DNA from: Bradyrhizobium sp. JYMT SZCCT0428
GTDB taxonomy: Bacteria > Pseudomonadota > Alphaproteobacteria > Rhizobiales > Xanthobacteraceae
DNA: 64,000 bases
Direction of reading: 5' to 3'
Assembly: GCF_018131075.1 (NCBI RefSeq)
Contig: NZ_JAFCLS010000002.1
Coordinates: 248,001-312,000, forward strand
Below, in pieces: positions 56,481-64,000 of the stretch; the first letter of the stretch is position 1; each line of letters starts with the position of its first letter. The notes under the pieces were generated by a model, which saw only the letters and a list, made by a program, of their open reading frames with translations, made no database searches and was not told the DNA's origin. A program made the translations under genes and the position numbers.

Positions 56481-59120
56481 TCACGGCTTCTGCGGCGTGA
56501 ACGGCATCACGAAAAAGCCCCGGATACTTTGTCCCGCACCACCGGGCACCAGCTCCTTCGATATGGTCTCGCCGCCACTGGTTCTCACCTCGATCTGAAT
56601 ATCGTCACGAAGCGGGAAGTTCGGATCGTAGATATGAAGCAGGGCCAGGCCCGGCGATCGTCGTGTCATGCAATGCACGAGCACTTGGTGGTTTTCGGTC
56701 AATGAGCCGGTTTTATCGACCAGCACCAACCCGATCACGACCACCTTACTGCGGCGCAGCGCGGCGGTCACCTTGGCGAGTTCGATCGTCGTGAGCGCCG
56801 CGGTGCTGTTGGACGCACCCGAATCCGGACGGCCCATCCAGTCGAAGAACTTCAACACCGGCGCACCAAAGTCCGAACCGATCGACGACAGATTGAGATT
56901 GAGCGAGTCCATCTGGCGGTCGACCAATTTGCGGTGCAACGCGCTGCCGGTCGCCGGCACCGACGTCGTCGTCGGAACTGCAACCCCGAAGGTGAAGTGA
57001 TCGCCGGCCAGCAACGACATGCCGCCGCAAAGCCCGTAGCCGCCTGAGCCGACTGAAAATCCGAGCTTGGAGGCAAGCATGGAAAGGGGCTTCATGATCA
57101 CAGCCGGCACGCTGAAGGAATTGACGAATTTCAATCCATGCACCGACGAACGGAAACCGCACTTCGACGGGATGGTGATAACAGCTGGCGGCGGGGGCGG
57201 CCGCACGCGCGGCGGGATGACCACGAAAACCTGTACACGGCGGCTGCCGGGCGCGTTGCCAGGAACCGGCTGCAATTCACCGACGGTTTCGACCGTGATG
57301 GCGACGCGACTGGCGAGTCCCGGCACCAGTGTATCAATAGCCTTTTGCAGGCCGAGCTTGACTTGCTCTCCGCGCCGCTGACCAAGATTGCGATTGTAGT
57401 CGTCCGTGCCGACCGGATCGGTATGCCCGACAATGCGGACCTGGCGCACCGGTCGCCCCCTGCGATGGGTCGCCACGATGCATTGGGCAAGCCGCTGGAT
57501 CAGCGGCAGATGATGCGGCTTGAGATTGTCGCGGTCAAAATCGAAACTATCGAGGATCTCCGGAACCTTCAGACCCTGGCAGGGATCGCCTGTGACGGCC
57601 GATGCAGGCGCACCTTGCCCCAGCGCCGACTTGATGGCGGCGTTCGTCGCCGGGCCGGCGATGCCGTCGACCTTGAGTCCACGCTTCTGCTGAAAACTGC
57701 GAACCGCGGCGCGCGTCTGCGCACCGGCTACGCCATCGACGGCGAGGCGTGTGCCGAGCAACTGGTTCAGCGAAGCCTGCAGCCAGCGGACATTGCTGGC
57801 CCCCGCGGCTTCGGATTGCCATGTGCCCGGTACTTCCAGCTCGAACGACTCCAGCTCGCCATATTGCGACTCGGCTTCCAGTTCGCGTCGCGCCGCCATG
57901 GCGGTGCAGCGCTGGTTGACGCGCGCGGGCGCAACGCGACTGTTTGCCTCGAACACAAACCGCACGATGCAGTTGATGCCGCCGAACTTGCCGCGATCGG
58001 CGGCATGTTCGGTCACGTATCTGCCGAAATAGATGTGGAAGGGCTCGTGCATCAGCGTGGAAAGCAGGGACGATGTCCGACCCGCCTTCATGTCATCCCA
58101 GAACGCATTGCCGAGGCAGATGACGTTGCTCCTGCCGGGAGCCGCGCTTTCGGATCCCCAGCTCGAGCAGGCAAAGTCATTATTGTCGTTGCCGCAATCT
58201 GGACAATTGGTCGAGTTGATCCTGCAGAACAACTTCAGCTTACCGCTCGCCAGCAGGTCGGCCACCCGCCTGCACCGGACTGCCACAACGTCACCTCGAT
58301 CTTTGATCGCGGCTGTCGGCTTCATCCAGGTCGGCACGAATTCAGGCTTCACCCTGAATATTTTGAGGAAGGTATTCTTGGTGGCGGTAGAGCGGCTGCC
58401 TCGTTGAAGGTTGGCTGCCGCCTTGCGGAGCATGACGATCGCCGTACCGATTTGCGCATTGATGATGGTCAATGCCTGGGCCTTGTTTTTTCCTGCCCTG
58501 CGCAAGGCGGCAACACACTCCGCGGCGGGACCGGAGAAATCCTTCACATAGCGGAAGGATGGTTTTGTGCTTTTGGCAACCTCACCTGTCAGTTCGAACT
58601 CGCCAGGCGCGCCCAGTTCCCATTCGTTCGTTTCACCGCTGAACTCACCGAACACTTCAAAGCCGGTCTCGGCTTCACCGAACGCGGTTTCGAATCCGAA
58701 GCTCTCGGAATCGGCTGGCGGGGACGAATCGGCCTGGCCGTCGGGTGCATCCTGCGCGTCAGCGGCTTGCTGTCCATCATCCGGCGCCGGCGCGTCGGTT
58801 GCCGGATCGATCGGCGGCTCATCCTGAGACGGCTCCGGCGGCGCGGCCGGCGGCAGATCGACTGGCGCCCAACCACCGCCCCAGGGGATGACGGGAAATA
58901 CCGTCGGGCGCGGACGTACTGGCCAGCGCGGCCGCATCCAGGCCGGACGGGGCCGCGGCTTCCGCATGATCTGTGGCCGCCGCTGCGGCCTCCCGGTCGA
59001 ACCCCGCCTGCGGCGCGAATACTCGTCTTCCGATTCCATTTCTCCCAGGCCGAACTCGTCCTCCTGCTCGGTCAACTCGCCGCTATACGGGATCGTCTCG
59101 AATTCGAAATACGAAGTCAT
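56481..59120 (-). CDS. multidomain protein: M35-like metallopeptidase, peptidoglycan-binding, OmpA-like and putative Cys-hydrolase domains
   Basis: The 879-residue protein starts at ATG 59120 behind GGAGGG. Residues 1-45 are acidic and aromatic ([20 protein letters not shown]), then a basic-proline stretch and a Pro/Asp/Ala-rich linker to about 140. A deuterolysin/M35-like domain has HEPFH at 358-362. A peptidoglycan-binding repeat spans about 441-498 ([20 protein letters not shown]), an OmpA-like domain about 520-625 ([22 protein letters not shown]). The C-terminal ~230 residues have Cys698 (YGLCGGM), His811 (NHQVLVH) and Asp832 (YDPNFP), a papain-like order that is my inference. No classical signal peptide is seen. 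It may be exported by an unusual route. Confidence 0.85.
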   Translation of the reverse strand: MTSYFEFETIPYSGELTEQEDEFGLGEMESEDEYSRRRRGSTGRPQRRPQIMRKPRPRPAWMRPRWPVRPRPTVFPVIPWGGGWAPVDLPPAAPPEPSQDEPPIDPATDAPAPDDGQQAADAQDAPDGQADSSPPADSESFGFETAFGEAETGFEVFGEFSGETNEWELGAPGEFELTGEVAKSTKPSFRYVKDFSGPAAECVAALRRAGKNKAQALTIINAQIGTAIVMLRKAAANLQRGSRSTATKNTFLKIFRVKPEFVPTWMKPTAAIKDRGDVVAVRCRRVADLLASGKLKLFCRINSTNCPDCGNDNNDFACSSWGSESAAPGRSNVICLGNAFWDDMKAGRTSSLLSTLMHEPFHIYFGRYVTEHAADRGKFGGINCIVRFVFEANSRVAPARVNQRCTAMAARRELEAESQYGELESFELEVPGTWQSEAAGASNVRWLQASLNQLLGTRLAVDGVAGAQTRAAVRSFQQKRGLKVDGIAGPATNAAIKSALGQGAPASAVTGDPCQGLKVPEILDSFDFDRDNLKPHHLPLIQRLAQCIVATHRRGRPVRQVRIVGHTDPVGTDDYNRNLGQRRGEQVKLGLQKAIDTLVPGLASRVAITVETVGELQPVPGNAPGSRRVQVFVVIPPRVRPPPPPAVITIPSKCGFRSSVHGLKFVNSFSVPAVIMKPLSMLASKLGFSVGSGGYGLCGGMSLLAGDHFTFGVAVPTTTSVPATGSALHRKLVDRQMDSLNLNLSSIGSDFGAPVLKFFDWMGRPDSGASNSTAALTTIELAKVTAALRRSKVVVIGLVLVDKTGSLTENHQVLVHCMTRRSPGLALLHIYDPNFPLRDDIQIEVRTSGGETISKELVPGGAGQSIRGFFVMPFTPQKP

Positions 59121-60181
59121 GATACCCTCCCCGTCAGTTGGTGGGTGGAATGGTCGGATGTCATCGCCTGAGCGATTGCCTCGAGAGCCATGTCGATGTC
59201 CGAGTGCCGGTGCAGCGCGGTGATCAGAAATGCCACGCGCGTAGCGATCTCGCGGCAGCGCCGGACCACGACCGTGCGGATACCGCGCCGAAGCAGCCGT
59301 GCGCGCAATACTTCCGCCGCGATGCCGGCGGGCTGTAATGTCTGCACCGGAAACGGACCGCCATCCGCCACAAGCCCGATCGCACGCAGTCCAGCCTGGA
59401 AGCGGCAAACCAGTAACGCCAGGTACCGCCGGAGCCGCTCGCCGTGGCTGCGATTGACGTCAAGCGCCTGCTCGGCGGCACGAAGAGTCGCGATCGACGG
59501 CGGACTGCAATGGACGCGGGTGTCGCTCTCCGCCTCGAAGCGCCGGATCAGGCCGGCACTGCCGGCCAGCATCGCCATCGGAGCGCCAAATCCCTTGGCC
59601 AGCGAACTGCCGACGATCACGTCCGGCGATCTGACACTTTGCCACCGCAACGAACCACCACCCTGCTCGCCGAGCACGCCAAGCGCCTGCGTATCGTCGA
59701 TCACGACATAGCCTTGCTGAGGCGCAACACATTGCAGAAACTCCGGCAATGGTGCTGCGTTTCCGCAGGATGGGCAGAAACCGTCGGCAACGACGACCGG
59801 CCGACGTTTGGAGCGCCTGTCCTGCTTTATCAGATCGCTGAGCGCTGTGGCGTCGCGATGCGGAAACTCGCGCACGGGAACGCCTCGCGCCGCCGCCCGC
59901 TCGACGCCCCATCGCGCAATGGCATAGCTACCCTCGTCCATGTAGATCCTCACTCGGTCACGTGCGAGCAATCCAAACAGGTCCCAGAACAGGTGCAGCG
60001 TCGACGCAAGCGGCGTCGCGCGTTCGCATCCCACCAGCGCAGCGAACTCGCCTGCAATGGCGGCGCTGACCCGCGACGACTGCAGCGCCGCGGGCTTGCC
60101 CGTCGTGAGCGCCGGCCAGGGACGCAACGACGGGCTCGGGTGGCGCAGCCCGAGATAGAGCGCCGAGGTGAAGTCGAGCAC
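59117..60181 (-). CDS. PLP-dependent aminotransferase-fold enzyme (alpha-oxoamine synthase-like)
   Basis: The 354-residue protein is a fold-type-I PLP enzyme: [20 protein letters not shown] is the cofactor Asp region and [15 protein letters not shown] contains the Schiff-base Lys, as in 8-amino-7-oxononanoate and 2-amino-3-ketobutyrate synthases. It opens [20 protein letters not shown], like that family. No other biotin genes lie here, so a role in modifying a product of this operon is more likely than biotin synthesis. It overlaps the next gene by four bases and follows the previous one by 6 bp. Confidence 0.85.
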   Translation of the reverse strand: MLDFTSALYLGLRHPSPSLRPWPALTTGKPAALQSSRVSAAIAGEFAALVGCERATPLASTLHLFWDLFGLLARDRVRIYMDEGSYAIARWGVERAAARGVPVREFPHRDATALSDLIKQDRRSKRRPVVVADGFCPSCGNAAPLPEFLQCVAPQQGYVVIDDTQALGVLGEQGGGSLRWQSVRSPDVIVGSSLAKGFGAPMAMLAGSAGLIRRFEAESDTRVHCSPPSIATLRAAEQALDVNRSHGERLRRYLALLVCRFQAGLRAIGLVADGGPFPVQTLQPAGIAAEVLRARLLRRGIRTVVVRRCREIATRVAFLITALHRHSDIDMALEAIAQAMTSDHSTHQLTGRVS

Positions 60182-60187
60182 GGCATC

Positions 60188-62242
60188 TCACCGCGCCCGC
60201 TGCATCGCCAGCCGCTTCTGCAGATGCACGGCTGGCATCGTGTAATCGACGGTGTCGGGATTGGTCAGATCTATACCCGTCACGGTGCGATAGGCATGGA
60301 TGTAGCTCTGAATCTCCGGCCGCCAGTAGCGCACCCAGTTCTTGGCATGGCTCTCGTCATTGAGATCGATCCAGTCACCGTAGCGGACCGATAGCAGTAT
60401 CTGCTCGCCGAAGGACGCCAGATCATGGAAGTGCGTGACGGTGACGTCCGACCAACCCTGCAGCGTCTTCATGGTGTCGACCTGCGGCATCCAGGCTTCG
60501 GTATAAGGCACCATCGGCCGACTTTGCAGGAAGTCGCGCATCTCCGGCCGCGCCAGCAGCCATTGCTGCATCAGCATTTCGACCCGTGCCGTCCACGGCA
60601 GATCGCCGAACTGGTTGTGCGCTCCCTGTGCAAGCAGCAGATGAACTTCCCTCAACGCCTTTAGCAGCGGGAACGCATCGGCGATGACGGTGGTGTCGTT
60701 GTCCTCCTTGTAGAAGACGGAGCACATGTGCAGCAGGTTATGGAAGCCCTCGAGGAATTTCGAGCGGCTGTCCGCCGGACGCAGCGGCGGCAACGCCTTG
60801 CCGCGCAATGTGATGCCGTATTCATGATCGTATTCGGCCCCACGCCGTTTCACTGTTAGCCGGTTCTGCTCGTCCTGTACGTAACCCCAGAGCAGATTGT
60901 TGAGCGGCCGCAGCGGATCGATCGTGACGTGCGCGAGCGGATCGCGATCGGCGATACTGCGCACGTTCTGGAAACGCTGGCTGATGGCGTTCATCGACTG
61001 CGCCAACATGCCTTCCTCATGCCAATACGACCAGATCAGCTCGATCAGGCAGACGTTATCGGCGCGCGGGGTCAGGACGCCCGTGCAGAACACGCTGCGA
61101 TTGAATACGTCATCGCGTCCGGCCACTTCATAGCCCGGAAATGCGGTCTGGACGACGCGCTCGATACAGGGAAGACGGCCGGTACCGAGATAGGTCTTGA
61201 GTCTGTCCGTGACATCGGCAACGGTCAGTCCCGAACGTATCCGTTCCTCGTCGTCCGTTGTCAGGGGCCTACCGAATGAATCAAACTCCTGCACCGCGAC
61301 GCCGCAATTCCACAACAGGAAGATTTCGGTTGCGGTCTTGAGCAGCTCATACGCCGCCATGCCGTGCATGGGCCTGAGCCTCGCCTGCTTTATTTCGGTC
61401 AGGTCCGGGCTGCCTGGGCGCAGAACTTGAGGATTGTTACCTTCGCACAAAACCTGCTCGATGAATCCCTGATAGCCGCGGAGCGTCCGACCGGTGCCCT
61501 TCGTTCCCAACCCACCGAACGAAATCGCCTTGGCGTGGGTGCGAATCGCGAGCCAAAGGCCCATATCGGCGGTCGGCGTCATCCCGCCGGAGCGCTGCGC
61601 CGACGTTCTGATATCTCCGCCAATGTTGACCGACGGCGGTGGCGTCACGGTGATGGGGGCAGAGGCATTCTCGCTCTCGCCGCCCGGCCCAATCATGCGA
61701 GCCGTCGGAGCAACGGAACCTTGCAGGCCCGTTGTGTCGAACATGAATGCTGTCGGATCGTTTGCGACTGGCGATATCCTGTGCTGCATCGGCCCCCAAT
61801 CGAGCTTCGACGACCCGATCGGCGGTACCTTGAACACCATCATCCGGCCTGAGGTCACACGATCGCACGGCTTGGGAGGCTCGCAATCGTCCGTCGCCGC
61901 CTGGCTTTCGATCACAAACCCCACCTGAAATCCGAAAGGCACCTGCGTGATGCATCCCTCCTCGACGGTCGCTTTGTGGTACTGCGGGTCCAACGCGAAT
62001 ACCTTGCACCGGAGCCAGTAGTCACCCGGATCGAGGTCGTCGAAATCGAACTGTCCATTTGCCTGGCTGCGGACAGAGCGTTCCGGAATCGCCTGTGGGT
62101 ACTTCTTGACTTCCTCAAGAAACAACTCGACGAGGGCGTCGGCGATCGGATTCTTGTACTTGTCCTTTGGCGATAAACCGACGTCGAACACGCCGCCGGA
62201 GATGCTGCCTGGTTGCGGTTTGCTAGTGGTATAGGTCGCCAT
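60188..62242 (-). CDS. large protein of unknown function with N-terminal carboxypeptidase-regulatory-like domain
   Basis: The 684-residue product starts at ATG 62242 with GGAGG upstream. Residues ~12-80 (GVFDVGLSPKDKYKNPIADA, GQFDFDDLDPGDYWLRCKV) form a transthyretin/CarboxypepD_reg-like beta sandwich. The rest is mainly helical with repeated Trp/His-rich segments (WSYWHEEGMLAQSMNAISQR, FLEGFHNLLHMCSVFYKED) and does not match a family I can name. There is no signal peptide or membrane span. Its position among peptidase-like genes suggests a structural or enzymatic partner of that system. Confidence 0.8.
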   Translation of the reverse strand: MATYTTSKPQPGSISGGVFDVGLSPKDKYKNPIADALVELFLEEVKKYPQAIPERSVRSQANGQFDFDDLDPGDYWLRCKVFALDPQYHKATVEEGCITQVPFGFQVGFVIESQAATDDCEPPKPCDRVTSGRMMVFKVPPIGSSKLDWGPMQHRISPVANDPTAFMFDTTGLQGSVAPTARMIGPGGESENASAPITVTPPPSVNIGGDIRTSAQRSGGMTPTADMGLWLAIRTHAKAISFGGLGTKGTGRTLRGYQGFIEQVLCEGNNPQVLRPGSPDLTEIKQARLRPMHGMAAYELLKTATEIFLLWNCGVAVQEFDSFGRPLTTDDEERIRSGLTVADVTDRLKTYLGTGRLPCIERVVQTAFPGYEVAGRDDVFNRSVFCTGVLTPRADNVCLIELIWSYWHEEGMLAQSMNAISQRFQNVRSIADRDPLAHVTIDPLRPLNNLLWGYVQDEQNRLTVKRRGAEYDHEYGITLRGKALPPLRPADSRSKFLEGFHNLLHMCSVFYKEDNDTTVIADAFPLLKALREVHLLLAQGAHNQFGDLPWTARVEMLMQQWLLARPEMRDFLQSRPMVPYTEAWMPQVDTMKTLQGWSDVTVTHFHDLASFGEQILLSVRYGDWIDLNDESHAKNWVRYWRPEIQSYIHAYRTVTGIDLTNPDTVDYTMPAVHLQKRLAMQRAR

Positions 62243-62263
62243 CTCATCCTCCATCGGTGGTCG

Positions 62264-63568
62264 TTAAGCTGCGGCCTTGCGCATGGCAGGTACGGCCGCG
62301 CAAAGTTCTGACGTGTTCACGGTGGCGCGGAGCGCCCAGTAAGTGAGTAATTTGGACAGCAGCGCGCTTTCATCCTCCGGGCTAATCCCGCCGTCGGCGC
62401 GCGCCTGACCGATGACGGCAAACACCAGGATCGGAGAGGCTCGGTACATCTCTGATGGGTTGGCCCCCCAGCGCTGATAGAGCGCGGCGAGCCGCGCCGG
62501 CTGACGCTGAGCAACGTCCATCACTTCCATCAGCGAACGACCGCGCAGCGCCCTCGGGCGGTGATTGACCAGGACCGACACAAAGGCCGGCATGCTCTCC
62601 AGCAACTGCGCGAGCAGATTTTGCGTCGGTGCAGGCAGTCCGGCGGGCGGGTAGTAGGATTCCCATAATGCGCCAAGGCGGCGCCATTGCGGATTCGGAT
62701 AGAGTGCGTCACCGATCGCGGCACTGAGCTTGACGCGAATCCACGGCATCGGGTGCGGATCATCAGCGTTAAGACGAAAAACAAACGGCTTCGGAAGGCT
62801 CACCACCCCCATCAACCCGATGGTGGAGGCGATGCCGACACGGGCGACCGACCAGAAATCGGCGACGATTTCCGAGATCCAGCGTTCCCACATGCGCCAG
62901 GGCAAGCGGCTGGCGGCTGAACCACGTTGCAAACCTTTCAAGACCGGACGCAACGAATCGACGAGATCGAGCAGAGCGGCGGCCTGGTGGCCAACTTCGT
63001 GCACCAGCGAGGAGGCGATGCCGGTGCCCACCATGCGCTCGCGCGGCACCCGTATGATGGCCACCGGATTCTCGCCGCCGCCGGGCAGACGCGTGCGTGC
63101 GCGCCGGATCGCGGCGCCGATGTCACGGTCGAGATAGCAGATGATCGGCGGCGCCTGGTAATAGCCGGGCAATTCCAGTGCATCGGCGGAGACGACATCG
63201 AGGCCGCCCAGCCACACCCCGGTCTCGTTCTCGCTTCGTTGCGTGATCACGTCCGAGAACATGTCGAACTGGGTCAGCACCACGTTGAATTTGAGGCGTA
63301 GCATCGTGAACCGGCGCTGGGCTTCTTCCGGCGTAGCATTGGCGCTGGCGGGCGATTGCAGCCAGCGCAGGAATTGGTGCAGCAAACGCCGCAACTGGCG
63401 GCGGCCCACGACCAGACATTTGTCGATCGACGACTGCGCAGCCGGGAGCAGCGCCGCGGCCGGCAACATCGGTTCCTGCAGCGCGAACGACTTGACCATG
63501 ATGAGCCGCGCCTTCAGCGAGCGCGTCTCGTGCAACAGCATCGCTCGTGTGTAGGAATCGAGGGCCAT
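62264..63568 (-). CDS. putative zinc metallopeptidase (gluzincin-like)
   Basis: The 434-residue protein starts at ATG 63568 (MALDSYTRAMLLHETRSLK), 7 bp after the upstream stop. SSLVHEVGHQAAALLDLVDS carries the zinc-binding HExxH at 190-194 and SEIVADFWS a third acidic ligand, Glu233, in the gluzincin-type ExxxD arrangement. The rest is helical. No signal peptide is present. I do not recognise a named peptidase family. It is one of two HExxH proteins in this operon. Confidence 0.75.
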   Translation of the reverse strand: MALDSYTRAMLLHETRSLKARLIMVKSFALQEPMLPAAALLPAAQSSIDKCLVVGRRQLRRLLHQFLRWLQSPASANATPEEAQRRFTMLRLKFNVVLTQFDMFSDVITQRSENETGVWLGGLDVVSADALELPGYYQAPPIICYLDRDIGAAIRRARTRLPGGGENPVAIIRVPRERMVGTGIASSLVHEVGHQAAALLDLVDSLRPVLKGLQRGSAASRLPWRMWERWISEIVADFWSVARVGIASTIGLMGVVSLPKPFVFRLNADDPHPMPWIRVKLSAAIGDALYPNPQWRRLGALWESYYPPAGLPAPTQNLLAQLLESMPAFVSVLVNHRPRALRGRSLMEVMDVAQRQPARLAALYQRWGANPSEMYRASPILVFAVIGQARADGGISPEDESALLSKLLTYWALRATVNTSELCAAVPAMRKAAA

Positions 63569-63575
63569 CGGATGC

Positions 63576-64000
63576 TCACACGCCTTGCAGGATGATCTTG
63601 TTGCCGCGGCGGTACCAGATTCCGCTGCGTCCGGAGCCACGGGTTTGAGGCACAGCTGACGAGCCGCCGCCTTGCAATAGGCCGGGCGCAACCGTTCGCG
63701 CCGCCTTGACCAGGGCTGTGCGCGCCACCGCCCTCGGATCGGTGCCCGGCGGTGCCGCGACTGCGTTCTTTACGGTGTTTGCCGCAAGCTGGACGAACTG
63801 CCTGGCGCCTTCGAATTCGCGATCCTCGCCACTCAGTTCCTGGTATTCCCCGCTCAACGCGCTGGTGCCGAACGCGGTCAGCCCCTTGGCAATCGACGGC
63901 CCAAGACGTCCGCCGATACGCGACCCGATGGCGTCGCTGATGACCGGCACGGCCTGCAGGGCAGCGTTCCGCGCCGAAGATTTCAGGATGCCGCCGAGCT
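63576..64000 (-). CDS. partial acidic-motif (EFE-type) protein, 5' end outside the window
   Basis: The frame is open from the right edge and ends at 63576, so only ~140 C-terminal codons are seen. It reads AIGSRIGGRLGPSIAKGLTA, then SGEYQELSGEDREFEGARQF, then FVQLAANTVKNAVAAPPGTD and ends YRRGNKIILQGV. I associate this layout, an acidic E-F motif, an Ala-rich helical block and a short basic-aromatic tail, with large repeat-acidic proteins of soil bacteria whose role is unknown. It belongs to the leftward operon that ends at 54184. Confidence 0.7.
   Translation of the reverse strand, partial: LGGILKSSARNAALQAVPVISDAIGSRIGGRLGPSIAKGLTAFGTSALSGEYQELSGEDREFEGARQFVQLAANTVKNAVAAPPGTDPRAVARTALVKAARTVAPGLLQGGGSSAVPQTRGSGRSGIWYRRGNKIILQGV

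Noticed and set aside
59121..59408. 96-residue N-terminal extension of the multidomain protein
   Set aside because: It overlaps the PLP enzyme gene and is arginine-rich shadow sequence; ATG 59120 has a good GGAGGG site.

Overview
The window looks like an accessory chromosomal region of a GC-rich alphaproteobacterium, most likely a Bradyrhizobium or a close relative. This is an inference from three things: several very short conserved-hypothetical proteins of a type I associate with Bradyrhizobium (9922-10974), the many Bug/TctC solute receptors and amine oxidases, and relics of dispersed repeats. I found no rRNA, tRNA, CRISPR array or intact transposase.

Layout. 0-4.6 kb: a 5'-truncated iron-dependent dehydrogenase, a FabF-like ketosynthase, an SDR relic, a YCII protein, and an SDR/TetR pair that diverge over two palindromic operators. 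5-13.4 kb: a LysR regulator beside an enolase-superfamily enzyme, two Bug receptors (one frameshifted), an HD-hydrolase gene disrupted by a small internal inversion, short hypothetical genes, and a frameshifted FAD-linked oxidase. 13.4-25.7 kb: one long leftward unit that combines a dipeptide/opine-type ABC importer with two DadA-like FAD oxidoreductases, a metal/PLP D-amino-acid enzyme, a GNAT protein and an aldehyde dehydrogenase; it reads as an amine or D-amino-acid uptake and catabolism operon. 26-36.6 kb: further amine catabolism (FAD oxidoreductase, Lrp regulator, class III aminotransferase, HAD hydrolase, GabD-like dehydrogenase, cupin, hydroxyacid reductase, second GNAT, MOSC protein) interspersed with gene relics. 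Two diverged copies of an ~88-bp direct repeat (4.77 and 36.74 kb) bracket this ~32-kb catabolic block.

37.3-52.2 kb: a coenzyme F420 island. It carries fused FO synthase (CofG-CofH), CofC, CofD, CofE, an F420-dependent glucose-6-phosphate dehydrogenase homologue, six other luciferase-like (LLM) oxidoreductases, a Ddn-like protein, a flavin-reductase relic, and a thiolase-like/DUF35 pair resembling acyl-CoA retro-aldolases. The genes could make F420, reduce it with glucose-6-phosphate and use F420H2 in a degradative pathway.

52.8-64 kb: a sigma-54 activator with a degenerate receiver faces a tightly packed leftward operon running off the right edge. It encodes an amidohydrolase, an M20 dipeptidase, an 879-residue protein (M35-like metallopeptidase, peptidoglycan-binding, OmpA-like and a putative Cys-His-Asp hydrolase domain), an oxoamine-synthase-like PLP enzyme, a large unrecognised protein, a gluzincin-like metallopeptidase and a partial acidic-motif protein. 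This is the best candidate for an undescribed system.

At least five otherwise intact genes carry a single frameshift, one in a run of six A. Some may be assembly errors, so I annotate those loci as broken while naming the ancestral product.
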